Positions 20,878-32,020 of a stretch of 64,000 nt of DNA are shown one piece after another. The position numbers and the translations under genes are program-made. Source of the stretch: Cordylochernes scorpioides (lineage: Eukaryota; Arthropoda; Arachnida; Pseudoscorpiones; Chernetidae); the NCBI GenBank assembly GCA_030710605.1, contig CP092870.1, positions 58,523,057 to 58,587,056 of the forward strand. Reading direction: 5' to 3'. How positions within the stretch are numbered: position 1 is the stretch's first letter; every line of letters begins with the position of its first letter. Below the pieces are notes generated by a model. It worked only from the letters and a program-made list of their open reading frames with translations, was not told the origin of the DNA and searched no databases.

Positions 20878-21376
20878 CTAGCCGAATCACCCGGTCAACG
20901 CCCAGGTTTTACCCGATTAAATGTTTTTATTCAAATACTATTCGTTACAATTATAAATTGGCGCCGTGGATGTCACTCTTGTGAAACGTCCCGCTCCAAA
21001 CTTTGTGTTTGAGAAGCGATATTTTTATAGAAAGATGATTTGGCTTTTGTTTTCTGCTCGAATGAATGTTTTTCTGTTAGAATTTTGTTCCTGCGTACAA
21101 AATAATGAACTGGTTTCACCCGTGGTCTCTGCTTTTTGGAATTTTTCCCGATATAATTTTGTATCTGATAATCAAACATGATACAGCAATATCGTCATCA
21201 TAATTTTCTGACTAAAAATATATAGTTTTAATAATTGATTTATATATTTTTTTAAAATAGCCTATCGTCTTCCCCGTATTTTTTTTACCTATGTATGGAA
21301 ATTTTGGTTTGAATTAGTGAACTACTGCGAATTTGTATACCGGACATACAAACAAACATTCATTTTTATATATATC
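20878..21376 (-). mobile_element. Helitron, diverged
   Basis: Left end CTAGCCGAATCACCCGG... (3' terminus on the minus strand) and right end ATTCATTTTTATATATATC match the other copies, but most of the interior differs and contains part of the unclassified repeat with GAATGTTTTTCTGTTAGAA. Confidence 0.5.
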
Positions 21377-21577
21377 TTATATACTTTATTTAGTTTGTAA
21401 ATAGATTCTGCCCTATTGGATTATAATGTTAAACAAAGAGGTGTCTCTACATTTTCTTTTCATTGTTGATTTTAATATTTGAAATTAAAATAATGAGCAA
21501 GAGAAAGAAAATAAATCAGGTTTTTAAAATGGCTTTTCTCATGTGAAAATGAATGTTACAATAATTTGTATTATTTA

Positions 21578-22086
21578 CTAGCGGACGTACCCGGCTTCGC
21601 CCGGGTTTTACCCGAGTAAAGGTTTTTCTAACGAATCTCTCGATAAAGTGAACATTTTTTCCCGGTCCCTTGAAAAATACTCGATAAGTTGAATAAAATC
21701 AATATTAATTGGTTCCCTCGGTAATTGGAAGTTAAAGGAATAGTATCTTGCCTTGGAATTGTATCATTATTCTTGTCTCAAATAAATTGCCGTGTCATCC
21801 TGAATTTTGTCTTTCCTAATTTTCTACATTACAAAATCATCGTATCATCATGATAATATTTAGAGCAGATTGTTGAATTATAACAGATAAATTAGAATAT
21901 TTATCTTGATTATTTTAAAGCGAAAAGTTATTTCAAAAATTTTATTTGCTAGAAACCTTCCCAGTACTATACTAAATAACTTCCCAAAGTTTCATGGCGT
22001 TCCAATGAGTGGTTTGGTCAGGCATAAAGGACAAACAGACCACACACACACACACACACACATACATTCATTTTTATATATATAGA
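21578..22086 (-). mobile_element. non-autonomous Helitron, complete
   Basis: The minus strand starts TCTATATATATAAAAATG and ends with a hairpin (ACCCGG, loop GCGAAG, CCGGGT) 8 bases before CTAG, inserted between A and T. These are the defining structural marks of Helitrons. The 509-bp length and lack of a Rep/helicase frame make it non-autonomous. An ACACAC tract is near its 5' end. Confidence 0.75.
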
Positions 22087-22775
22087 TTAAAATAAATGTC
22101 AAATATTCGATTGTTTTTATTATTATACGCATTTATTTCTATGCTTTATAATTGTGTCATCATGAGATAAGAAAGAAGATGATGATAATTGTCATCATAT
22201 TTAACTGGTAACAACTAAATCGAAACCTGTTTTTATTAACTGAATTATAATTTATATTACTGAGGAATTTTTTTATTACTTTCGCTATTTAAAAATAATA
22301 TTTGTTTATTTAATCTGAGCCAAAAGTACCGAATCTTACCATGTTTTTCTAGCTGTTCAATAAGAAAGCTATCTAAGCCTAAGTCTTTAAATTGTTTATT
22401 ACTTTTGTCCATATTTTTAAAAAGTGTCAGTCCTTTGATTTTATAATTGATTTATTCCAAAATTAAATACAAAAATTGAAAGTAAATATTAACAACACGT
22501 GAGACATTCGTAAACAACATAGGGTATGATGATTTAATAAATATTTTCAAAGAGTATTTTTAATTAAAAAAAATAATAATAAATCTATTTTTTTTAATGT
22601 TTAAATTAGAAAAATATATATTTAAAATATATATCTTATTTTAATATTTTTCTAATATTAAATGTTATTTTTCTTAAAATGTTTTAAAAAAAAAAGCTCT
22701 TTATATAAGCATCTGCAAATAAAATGAAATGCCCAGCTCTCGTACGCACATGAAGTAAGATATAAGGGAAGGAAA
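22087..22775. other. AT-rich sequence, nothing recognised
   Basis: No repeat partner elsewhere in the window and no long frame. This and the next segment are the least transposon-like stretch in the window. Confidence 0.4.
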
Positions 22776-22781
22776 TTGCAG

Positions 22782-22974
22782 AAAGGACAGTATTCTTTCT
22801 ACAAGAAAAATCATCTTAGAAATTGTGTTCTTGTTTCAAAAGACACTTTAATAGCTGATAATGCCAAGCAGTCATCAACTGAGGCATTTCCAGGGACAGA
22901 TGCTTTTACAAGGGGCATGGTAATCGACTTAAAAGGGAAGATTGATCATAGGTTAAATCTTTTCAGAACTCTCA
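22782..22974 (+). CDS. possible host exon, unknown protein
   Basis: An open stretch is bounded by TTGCAG and by CTCAAG/GTTAGT. It translates without stops and includes AKQSSTEAFPGTDAFTRGMV. I do not recognise the protein. The acceptor has a purine-rich approach, which is weak. It is included because it lies in a repeat-free stretch close to a second exon-like block on the same strand. Confidence 0.25.
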
Positions 22975-23222
22975 AGGTTAGTGAGCTAATCAGAAAGCAG
23001 CAAGCTCTAAGCCATGTGTAATCGATTTAAATTGACCAATCAATTATTTTCTTCTATTGTTTAACATTATTCTAGAATGTTCTATAAATAGCATTCTATT
23101 CTGTAATGTGATTTTTATTCTATGTAACAATATAATGCAATAGCATGGAAGAAATAAAATTCGATTAACCTTCAAAAAATCAACTATAACACTATTAATT
23201 TCATTTATTAAACCTGTTACAG

Positions 23223-23298
23223 GTGAGAATGCCTGCGGTACCTAAAGATCAAACGTGGCCTAAAGGAAGAATTCTTTATGTTTTATACCCATCTATTG
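23223..23298 (+). CDS. possible host exon, astacin-like fragment
   Basis: A 76-base block between CCTGTTACAG and GTAAGT translates to MPAVPKDQTWPKGRILYVLY and a few more residues. The WP-x-G-R-I-x-Y pattern recalls the start of the catalytic domain of astacin-type zinc metalloproteases. The zinc-binding HExxH motif would be in later exons, which I did not find before the Helitron at 23451. The call is a weak resemblance only. Confidence 0.3.
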
Positions 23299-23450
23299 GT
23301 AAGTTGAACCCTTTTTCTATTTGTTGAATCTCTCATATCAAATTCTAAAATTAGCAGGTATTGAAGTTAATTCTATTCATTTCACATTTATACAATATAA
23401 GGGAAATTTTTGCAATCTGAGATTATAATCTTATAATAATTATTGGATAA

Positions 23451-24130
23451 CTAGCGGACCCGCCTGGCTTCGCCCGGGTTTTACCCGAGTAAAAGTTTGT
23501 CTAACGAATCTCTCGATAAAGTGAACATTTTTTTCCCGGTCCCTTGAAAAATACTCGATAAGTTGAATAAAATCAATATTAATTGGTTCCCTCGGTAATT
23601 GGAAGTTAAAGGAATAGTATCTTGCCTTGGAATTGTATCATTATTCTTGTATGGATATACCCGGCCCGGGTTTTACCCGAGTAAAGGTTTGTTTAACGAA
23701 TCTCTCGATAAAGTGAACATTTTTTCCGGTCCCTTGAAAAAATACTCGATAAGTAGAATAAAATCAATATTAATTGGTTCCCTCGGTAATTGGAAGTTAA
23801 AGGAATAGTATCTTGCCTTTGAATTGTATCATTATTCTTGTCTCAAATAAATTGCCGTGTCATCCTGAATTTTGTCTTTCCTAATTTTCTACATTACAAA
23901 ATCATCGTATCATCATGATAATATTTAGAGCAGATTGTTGAATTATAACAGATAAATTAGAATAATTATCTTGATTATTTCTAGGCGAAAAGTTATTTCA
24001 AAAATTTTATTTGCTAGAAACCTTCCCAGTACTATACTAAATAACTTCCCAAAGTTTCATGGCGATCCAATGAGTGGTTTGGTCAGGCATAAAGGACAAA
24101 CAGACATACATTCATTTTTATATATATAGA
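23451..24130 (-). mobile_element. Helitron with duplicated 3' end
   Basis: It matches 21578-22086 but its 3'-terminal 190 bp occurs twice (23451-23643 and 23655-23840), giving two hairpin regions (CTTCGCCCGGG and a shortened one). The 5' end TCTATATATATAAAAATG is at 24130 on the minus strand. Confidence 0.7.
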
Positions 24131-24488
24131 AAAGTTATTGCTTTTATTATTCTTTAGAATATATTTATTAATCCTCTTTCGATACACAAAGATCAAATTT
24201 CGTCTGTAAACTCAACACCACTTACCATATTTGTTGATTAGAATTAACATTATGAAAATAACACAATAACTCTATAGAAAAAAATCAACTAATGCATTTT
24301 TTCTTATTAATTTATTTATTCAATTATAATACAATCCCAGTTTTTACTCATTGTGAAATTTTGCCTAGTGAACATTTATGCATATAATATTTTTGGGTCA
24401 AAAATCCACACCCTGCTGACTCGATTCTTATAAATTTGTTGTTTTAATTGAAGAGTCTGAGAGAGTTGCTTTTAAAATTTTGTCTATA
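24131..24488. other. AT-rich sequence, nothing recognised
   Basis: No open frame or repeat partner noticed. Confidence 0.35.
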
Positions 24489-24490
24489 TA

Positions 24491-24667
24491 CAGTAGAACC
24501 TCAATGAAAGGACACAAGCGCTAAAGTACACCTCTCTATAAAGGACAGTTTTCATTTCCAAAATTACCAATTTTACAATTCAGTAACTTTCTGGTAAGAG
24601 AACACCTCTCTCCCTAAAGTACACTTTGGTTTTACAATTTGGTGTCCTTTACAGGAAGGTTCTACTG
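24491..24667 (+). mobile_element. unexpanded 177-bp MITE, reference for the arrays
   Basis: CAGTAGAACC at the left and GGTTCTACTG at the right, with TA on each side (24489-24490, 24668-24669). Its left, middle and right thirds correspond to the units amplified at 7692-9169, 12750-13800 and 13805-14094. TA flanks suggest a Tc1/mariner transposase as mover. Confidence 0.8.
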
Positions 24668-24668
24668 T

Positions 24669-24924
24669 ATAAAGATGATTTGGCTCTGATTTTCGACCTG
24701 GCTTTGGATATGCTCGTCCTCAATATATTACTAATCTGGCTGACATTTTAACAAGACTCAGAAAAGATTTTTGTCACATTTTCAGCCAAGCAAAATTCAA
24801 ATTTACAAAGTACAGGGCAAAACACATATTTTTTTAAATGAAAAATAGTACAAATGTGATACTGTACTGGAATAAGGTTCATAAATTAAGAAAAATGCAC
24901 CTCTTTATCTTGAAACTGAGAGTT
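24669..24924. repeat. unclassified repeat fragment
   Basis: AAAGATGATTTGGCTCTGATTTTCGACCTGG and GGATATGCTCGTCCTCAATAT resemble 57630-57700 and its relatives at 46300-46608 and 55585-55750. Confidence 0.4.
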
Positions 24925-25166
24925 GCTGAGGGCTTTCGCCATATATTGGAATAAATATCTACTATTTGTTGATTTTTTAAATTATTCCAGAATTGGTCGA
25001 ATTCCCATTCTTGATTATGAGGTACAGCTTGCACCACGCTGATGAGGGCCAACTGCCCGACTTACATGGTTAGCATTTCTATATTTGGGTATATTGGCCA
25101 ATTCTGGAATGATTAAAAATCAACGAATAGTTGATAATTATTCCAATAAATCGTGCGAGCCATCAG
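24925..25166. mobile_element. fold-back element with a hammerhead-like centre
   Basis: Arms of about 70 bases (CTGAGGGCTTTCGCCATATA... and its near complement ending CGAGCCATCAG) flank a centre containing CTGATGAGGGC, a short loop, and GCCCGACTT at 25039-25063. The stem GGGC/GCCC directly after CTGATGA is canonical, but GACT stands where GAAA is required. Confidence 0.5.
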
Positions 25167-25189
25167 AAACTTTAATTCGCACGATAAGG

Positions 25190-25438
25190 AGATGACTTTT
25201 TTTCTTAACTTATTTTTTAGTCAAGAAAATTATGATGACAATTTTGCTGTATCATGTTTGATTGGCAGATACAAAATTCTTTGGGGGGAATATTCACTAA
25301 ACTAGACCACTGGTCAACCAGACAATCCTTTATAGTAAGAAGGAACAAGATTCTATAGCAAAAAATCACACGAGCAGAAGACAGACGAAGCCAGGTCATC
25401 TCTATATATAAACAAAAGTTCAAGGGCAATTTTCAGAC
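25190..25438 (-). repeat. unclassified repeat ending in GAAGCCAGGTCATCTCTATA
   Basis: Shares its right end and internal blocks (GGGGGAATATTCACTAAA, CACACGAGCAGAAGACA) with 57750-57960 and, reversed, with 46330-46600. It may be a Helitron relative, but the CTAG end was not seen. Confidence 0.5.
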
Positions 25439-25484
25439 CCTTTAATTAAAAAATAAAAATATATATAAATTTAACAAGAGAATG

Positions 25485-26090
25485 GTAGTGGTGATGTCTT
25501 GTCCATGGAGAAGATCAGATCGGTCTGTTCTCCCTGATAGACGCAGTAACATGTACAGTCAATTTCTATCAAAAGGAGGGGTGCCATTGCCCCATTAGTC
25601 AGCCACATTTCAGAGTTCCCTGTTCACGGTTATCGTAGCGGCTTGGGGCTCACGACACCGACACCACACTTCGCCCTACAGGGCAGTCCCTTACTTGTGC
25701 TGCTTCTCCCCACGTAGAGAAGGACTTCTGGGCAGGGTCAGATAGAATGGTGGTGGTGTCTTGTCCAAATGAAAAAGGGGATGCCATTGCCCTGTTAGTC
25801 ATTCACATTCAAGAGTTCCCTATTCAAGGTTACTGTAGCGGGCTCGGGACACAGTACTACAGGGCAGTCCCTTACTTGTGCTGCTTCTCCCCACGTAGAA
25901 GAGGACTTATGGGCAGGCTTCGAGTTGATGGTGGTGTCTTGTCCACATCTAAAGTGCTGTGCCATTGCCCGTTAGTAAGCCACATTTCAGAGTTCCCTGT
26001 TCACGTTACCGTAGTAGCTCGGGGCTCACGACACTGTACTTCGCCGTACAGGGCAGTCTCTTATTTGTGCTGCTTCTCCCGCCCATCACG
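25485..26090 (+). repeat. GC-richer tandem repeat, about three units of 180-220 bp
   Basis: Each unit contains GGTGGTGTCTTGTCC, ATGCCATTGCCC, TTCAGAGTTCCCTGTTCACG, CTTACTTGTGCTGCTTCTCC and CACGTAGA. Units start near 25485, 25747 and 25929. A frame of 140 codons from 25747 spans two units but has no recognisable domain. Base composition differs sharply from the surroundings. Its origin is unknown. Confidence 0.55.
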
Positions 26091-26218
26091 TGTGAAACTA
26101 TATGTTTCATTAATATATTTTTACCTCTACCTAAAGTATTTATTGCGAAATAGGATCAACAAGAAGTAGTGTTTCACATAAAGTTTTGTATATTTTCATA
26201 ATATATGACATCTGAAAC

Positions 26219-27816
26219 TGTTAAGTCGTATTTGTACATGTCGAAATACGTTGTATTGGTAGCTAATTGGTAAACTAAACTCACCAGAACTCGCCACGGC
26301 AAACACAAAAAAAAAAAAAAAAAAATACAATATACGAATAATATAAACACTCAAATGTTAACACACTTTCAAGTTTAGAAATTTCTTTAGTATATCAAAT
26401 CCTTCTATGCAAAGTTCAACCTCCGTATTATAATATGGTACCATGGGTAAACCTCAAAGTGGGTTAACTAAAGGAAATTTCTTAATGCCACAATATTATT
26501 GGGTCAATTTTTATAATGATAAAGTGTATAATCATCACCTTCACAATTTTTGAATAACACACACACTTCATTATAATATACTTTATGGGAATTCACAAAT
26601 ATGTTGGACCTTTAGATACCTGTCCAAATGTAAACACACCAAAGCATGATTCACACAAATACAGATTCGATTCTCAATGGGATGTGTACATTTAGCACAT
26701 TGTTTTAACAACCATGGAAGGTACTATTATATGTCTTGTCTGGTGTAAAACACAAGAAAATACAAATTGATATATATAAAGGGAATATATATGAAATTTT
26801 ATTATAACTAAAACTATCTATAATTTGGGATAAGGAGGCGATTGTATGCAAGATAAAAGGTACTTTCCTAGTAAACGTTTCTTTACTTCTAATTCCATCG
26901 AAATATAACGGGAATATCTATTTGCTATATATATTATATAGTAGAGATTGCAGCCAAAATATATATATATATAACCTATTAAATACTATATGTGGCTTCT
27001 ATTCTATAAACGAGCCTTTTGGCCCACAAAGGAAATTTTTATAGGGTATAGTAAACTTACCATTTTTGTCTATTCTTGTTCCATCACTCGGCCCGATCCT
27101 TTTTCAACCCTCTTCTTTCGTTACTCGAGCCCAACTGTCTAAAAAAATTTTAAATTTTTTCGCGGCCTCAAAAATTTTTATCTTCTTTTTACAGAATAAA
27201 AAGAAAGAGTATTTATTTCTCAGAATATATTTGAAAAAAAAAAATAAAAAAATATTCTTTGGAATAAATAATTCTAAATTAATAATAAAAATAATAAAAT
27301 ATATCAGGTCTATTCCCTGAGATTTTAATTTAGAATTTCTTCTTAATTTTTTTTATTGTTATCTTAAAAAATATATCTAATCTATCTAGAGTATATATAT
27401 TTAATTAATTTTATTCTTTGGAATGAAAAAATAATTTTAAATTTCGATGAGGTAATAAAAAAAATTAGACCTTTCATCTTGCATATAAAGGAAGGGACTG
27501 GTTATAAAACATATATTACATATGTTCATTCTGTACATTCTCTATCTGGGCCTTTCTGCAGCGGGCTTTGGGATACAAGCCCAGAGCTAGTCCAAGTTCT
27601 CCATCTGGACCTTTCTGCAGCGGGCTTCGGGATACAAGCCCAGAGCTAGTCCAAGTTCTCCATCTGGACCTTTCTGCAGCGGGCTTCGGGATACAAGCCC
27701 AGAGCTAGTCCAAGTTCTCCATCTGGACAACAAGCACTTTGACGAGACACTGTACATATATGATGTAAAATGTTTACATCATTGTTGGGTCTGTTTTGTG
27801 AAAATAAGGCCCAACA
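26219..27816 (-). repeat. 3' LTR of the LARD-like element
   Basis: 1598 bp. It contains three full copies of a 59-bp tandem unit (27539-27715: CTGCAGCGGGCTTCGGGATA and AGTCCAAGTT) and a partial fourth. It lacks the 437-bp fold-back insertion of the other LTR, so it preserves the empty site near 26957-26990. Confidence 0.82.
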
Positions 27817-27827
27817 ATTCCTCCCTT
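27817..27827 (-). promoter_or_regulatory. polypurine tract of the LARD-like element
   Basis: The minus strand reads AAGGGAGGAAT directly before the TGTTGGGCC end of the 3' LTR. It would prime plus-strand DNA synthesis. Confidence 0.7.
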
Positions 27828-28559
27828 GCCAGAGTGAAAAAAAAAAGTGTTTTATTCCAATTCAGATCTGCTCATGGCATATGATAAATATGAATTTCAT
27901 GAATAAAATACTTTTTTTTTACGATACACCAGTATGAGCAATCACTGACACTCAGGCAAAAGGGGAAGCAAACAAACAGGCCAGGGTACCTAGAACAGGT
28001 TATCTTATGGTAGCATTAAAGGAAATTTTACCCTACCATTTGGTGGGTAATATACTAAGCCCATTTTTCACTGCCTGTATGCCGGGGATTTTGGTCTAGT
28101 TGTGAAGTGACTCCATACATTCCCTGCTGCAGTCCTTATAGGGGGAAAAATGGGGAAGTGGTCTATACACAGGTTCTGTACAAATAGACATTTAGACCAT
28201 TCGAAATAAAACATAGTTATATGGGCGCCAAGGAATTGTGAGTGTTAACGTAGGTATGTCCAATTCCTAAAACATATCTTATAACTTCTTTATTAACTAT
28301 AAGCAATGAGGTACATGAGGTAATGTTATAATACGAATGACAAATAGACAAAAAAGATTATATAAGGTTATATAAGGCAAAAAAATTAAAATGGTATATA
28401 AGATTAAAATAATAATAACAATATGGTAAATAACGAGGGGAATGATATATGCCAAAAAAATTTGAATGAATATGATATATGTGGAAAAGAAATGACGTTG
28501 ATATAGAAGATATACAATGAAAAACAAACAAAAAAAAATATGCTGTGGTTAAATTTTTC

Positions 28560-28690
28560 ATTCAGTACATTTGTCTGAAGATGGTAACAATGCTGTTACC
28601 GAAATGTCACACACTATTTATTTATTTGGATTTGGTCCCGTTATCTTGTGTTTATAATCTATAATCCAAATTGTGCCTTGTCTATATATA
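28560..28690 (+). repeat. hammerhead-core repeat inside the LARD interior
   Basis: The core at 28575-28608 has CTGAAGA, T, GGTAAC loop GTTACC fully paired, and GAAATGTC. It retains the flanks ACACACTATTTATTTATTTGG and TTATAATCTATAATCC. It is among the better preserved copies. Confidence 0.6.
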
Positions 28691-31569
28691 TATACACATA
28701 AATATAATTAAACAAAAAAATATACATGGTAAATGGTATATTACTGAATAAATAATATATCAGAAGAATAAATATGCACTGAGGGTCATGGGTATTTACG
28801 AGTATTTTAGAATATACATATACTAATTAAGAGCTTGCTCTCACTAATTTGTCACTGGGAGTGTGTGTCTGGCGTGTTCTCCGCCTCTCTCAACCATGAT
28901 GTTAGTCAAATAAGGAAAAGAAATCCTAGTAGTCAATGGTTCTCTAAACCAGATTATTCCAAGTTTACCTTATCTAGGGTGACAACCTTACTTCTCTATG
29001 TTTTTAGTTGGTCACGGTTGTCAACCACTATTATCCCATTGTTCAACTTATCTATAGAATGTGTACTTATATATTTAAACCAATAAAAATCACTTTAATA
29101 AAAAATATATATATTGTTATCTTCAAAGAGGATTAATGTTGATAACTAGCAACCTATGTCATACTTCTACCTTATGATATATCTTCTCACACTTGACTTC
29201 TTAATATCTCTCTGTAATTTGACCCTTTGTTCTAAAAAAAGAAAAAGACTTACTGTTCTGGGCTACTTCTCAGCCAAAAAAAAAAAAATTGATACTCAAT
29301 CTTCCCTTAAATTTCCTCCTTCTTCAAGTCTGGAATACTGGCCTGTTCTGGCAATCTGCTCTGAAGTTCGTTTTTGTTGTCCTACTAATTTAAATTTTAT
29401 CTTATCATAGAATGAGTTACTCTCATTAAAAAAATTACTTACTAAATGGTATTTAGACTTGAACTCATTCTACCTAAACGTATGACAGACAATAGTCTTT
29501 ACTAGGTGATTACCTTTGCTAGCCTGAGGCGATAAAAACACAAAGAATCTGGACAGTCCATCTGTCACCTTGTTATCTGGTACCTAAATTAGTAGACGGA
29601 ATCGCCTCGTCTAATCATAACTTGCCTCTTATTTGCTCGCATTGTTAACTTTCATTAGAAACCCCCTTTGGACTTTGACTTAGAAACAAGGAATTATAGG
29701 GCATCCAATTTACCCACCGCATGTTCCAAGTTTGTCCATAGAGGATTGGTTTCAAGCTGCGCAATATATAGAAGAGCATCTAACGTGCCAATTTCTCCCA
29801 ACCTCCCGTCTGAATCACCCTCATCCCAGCCACGCTTAAAGCGTCGAAAACTACGAAGTCAGATCGGTTATCCTAGGTTTGTCGCTATGCCCCTGGCTTC
29901 ACGACATTGGCAACTAAATTCCCCACCTAGCACAAAGTTCACCTGATACCTCTCCGTTCCCTCTCATGAGGAGAAGATTTGTAGGCTTTTTGGTCTGATC
30001 ATAATCTCCCGCAATCTTCCAGTCTGAGACTCGAGACATGATCATTATCTACGACCCTTAGAATTCAAGTTGAGTATAATGAAATAAAGTAATTACTTAC
30101 ACAAATAAACAAAAAATTATACTTATACTCTTTAAAAAGGAGGCCTAACAAAGGAGCGGATATCTTCCTATCGATAGAGTTGTAAGTCCTGTGAGGCTAT
30201 CGATCCTAACAAATAAAGAAATCAAAATAAAAAAATCGAACCTATTAAATTCCCTTACACTATTCTAATGTACCTTTGGTCTAACAGTATAATTGTTTTT
30301 AACCTTCTTACACATTCATTACACCAATTCTATCATACATCCTCCCCCCTATCATTCGAGGTGTGCATACAAACCAAAGTTAAAAGCTGCTACACAAGCC
30401 AAAGTACTATAATTAATATTATGAATAGACCCTAATAATAATAAATTCTTTCAGGACAAATGTGAAATCAAATATATTAACAAATTAAAACAAATTGGGG
30501 ACTAAAGCCCTAGTTTACTCAAATAAAATGCCTCATACAAACTTTATATATATATATTACCTATACTCTCTTAAATAAATAAAAAAATATATATTGATTG
30601 CCAACAATCATGTCTGAAATCTAACCTATCATTAAAATTGTGCATCTAACGGTTTGAAATTCTTCTTCTTGTCTTGACACTTGGTGACTAAACAAAATGA
30701 ATCATCAAAACTAGCACTTAAATTGAAGCGAATTGAACTTTAAGCATTTACCTCATTGCCATGTAGGATAAATCTCCAAGTGTTTGCCGACCTTACTTCC
30801 TGTTCACGGTTATTGGCGTCTTCCTTTCTCTGCTCTTCAGCTAAACCCCCGATACTGGAATCATACGGCTTTTAATACCCAACCCGCTTTGGAGTCAACA
30901 ACAGAGATCACTTGTTACCCTACTTATCAACTCTTAGATCACAACTGCCCTACACACTCTCATTAGAAATTCTCCTTGGACTGCATTCTGGACACAAGGG
31001 ATTATAGGGTGTCATTTTACCCAACGCATGTTACAAGCCTGCCCATAGGGAATTGGTTACAAGCACAGCAGTTATCTAGTGCATCTAAGTTCCCTTACCT
31101 ATATTTAAAGTTGAACCAGAGTTCAGATATTATTTACCTCAAATAAAAATAAAATAAAATAAACTGTTGAACTCACTTAAATCTCAAATCACATTCTGAT
31201 ACTAATACAGAATTGTAGCTAAAAAAAAGAAAACTGAAAACTCTTTAAAATCACATTCTAACACTAAAACAAAATGTAGTTAAAAAAACCTGAAAACTCT
31301 TTAAAGGAAAAAAATTCTGGATTCTCAAAAAGGAGAATACATATTTGTCATTTAATATAACCTAACATAATAATTAATATGGAATTATACATATAAATTA
31401 GTGCATACAGTGACTGAACTTTAGACAAATCAGCTTATACAAACTCTCAGTGCATATTTTGTGCTATTTGCAAATATTGGCCTCTAGGCTAAAACAAATT
31501 ATCTGAGATTATAAGAGCCACCATTGTTCTATTAAGGCTATAGTAGAATCAACAATTACCTCTCTTTAT

Positions 31570-32020
31570 ACATTTATTACACCTTCCTTTATCATTTTTC
31601 TACTGTCTCGCTTTCAACTTTTTATCGTCTCTCTATAACTCTTTATCAACTTTCCATCAATCTCCACCTACTTTCTCATCTCCTTTCATCACTCTTCACC
31701 TCTCTTCATCTTCTTTCATCGCTTTCAATGCCTTTCAACACCTCTCAACACCTTTCAACACCTCTCAACACCTTTCAACACTTTTCAAAAACCTTTTAAT
31801 CCCGATTCATCATTTCTTTCTATCGATTTCCACCTTTCAACACCCCCTTTCTCTTTTTTTATCACCCTTTTCTTCCTTTCTATCCTCTCTATTCTCCGCT
31901 TTCAACACTTTTAACACCTTTCCACCTTCTTTCATTTCTTTCAACACCTTTCATCACCTTTTCAACTCTTTTTCATCTCTTTTCATCACTTTCAACACCT
32001 TTCAACACTTTTTCATCCCT
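31570..32020. repeat. pyrimidine-rich degenerate simple repeat
   Basis: Units such as CTTTCAACACC and CTCTTCATC recur for about 450 bases with few purines other than A. No coding or regulatory role can be read. Confidence 0.6.

Noticed and set aside
27066..27320. 84-codon frame repeated at 38071-38316
   Set aside because: Located in the LARD LTRs, low complexity (Lys, Phe, Ile rich) and diverged by indels between copies.
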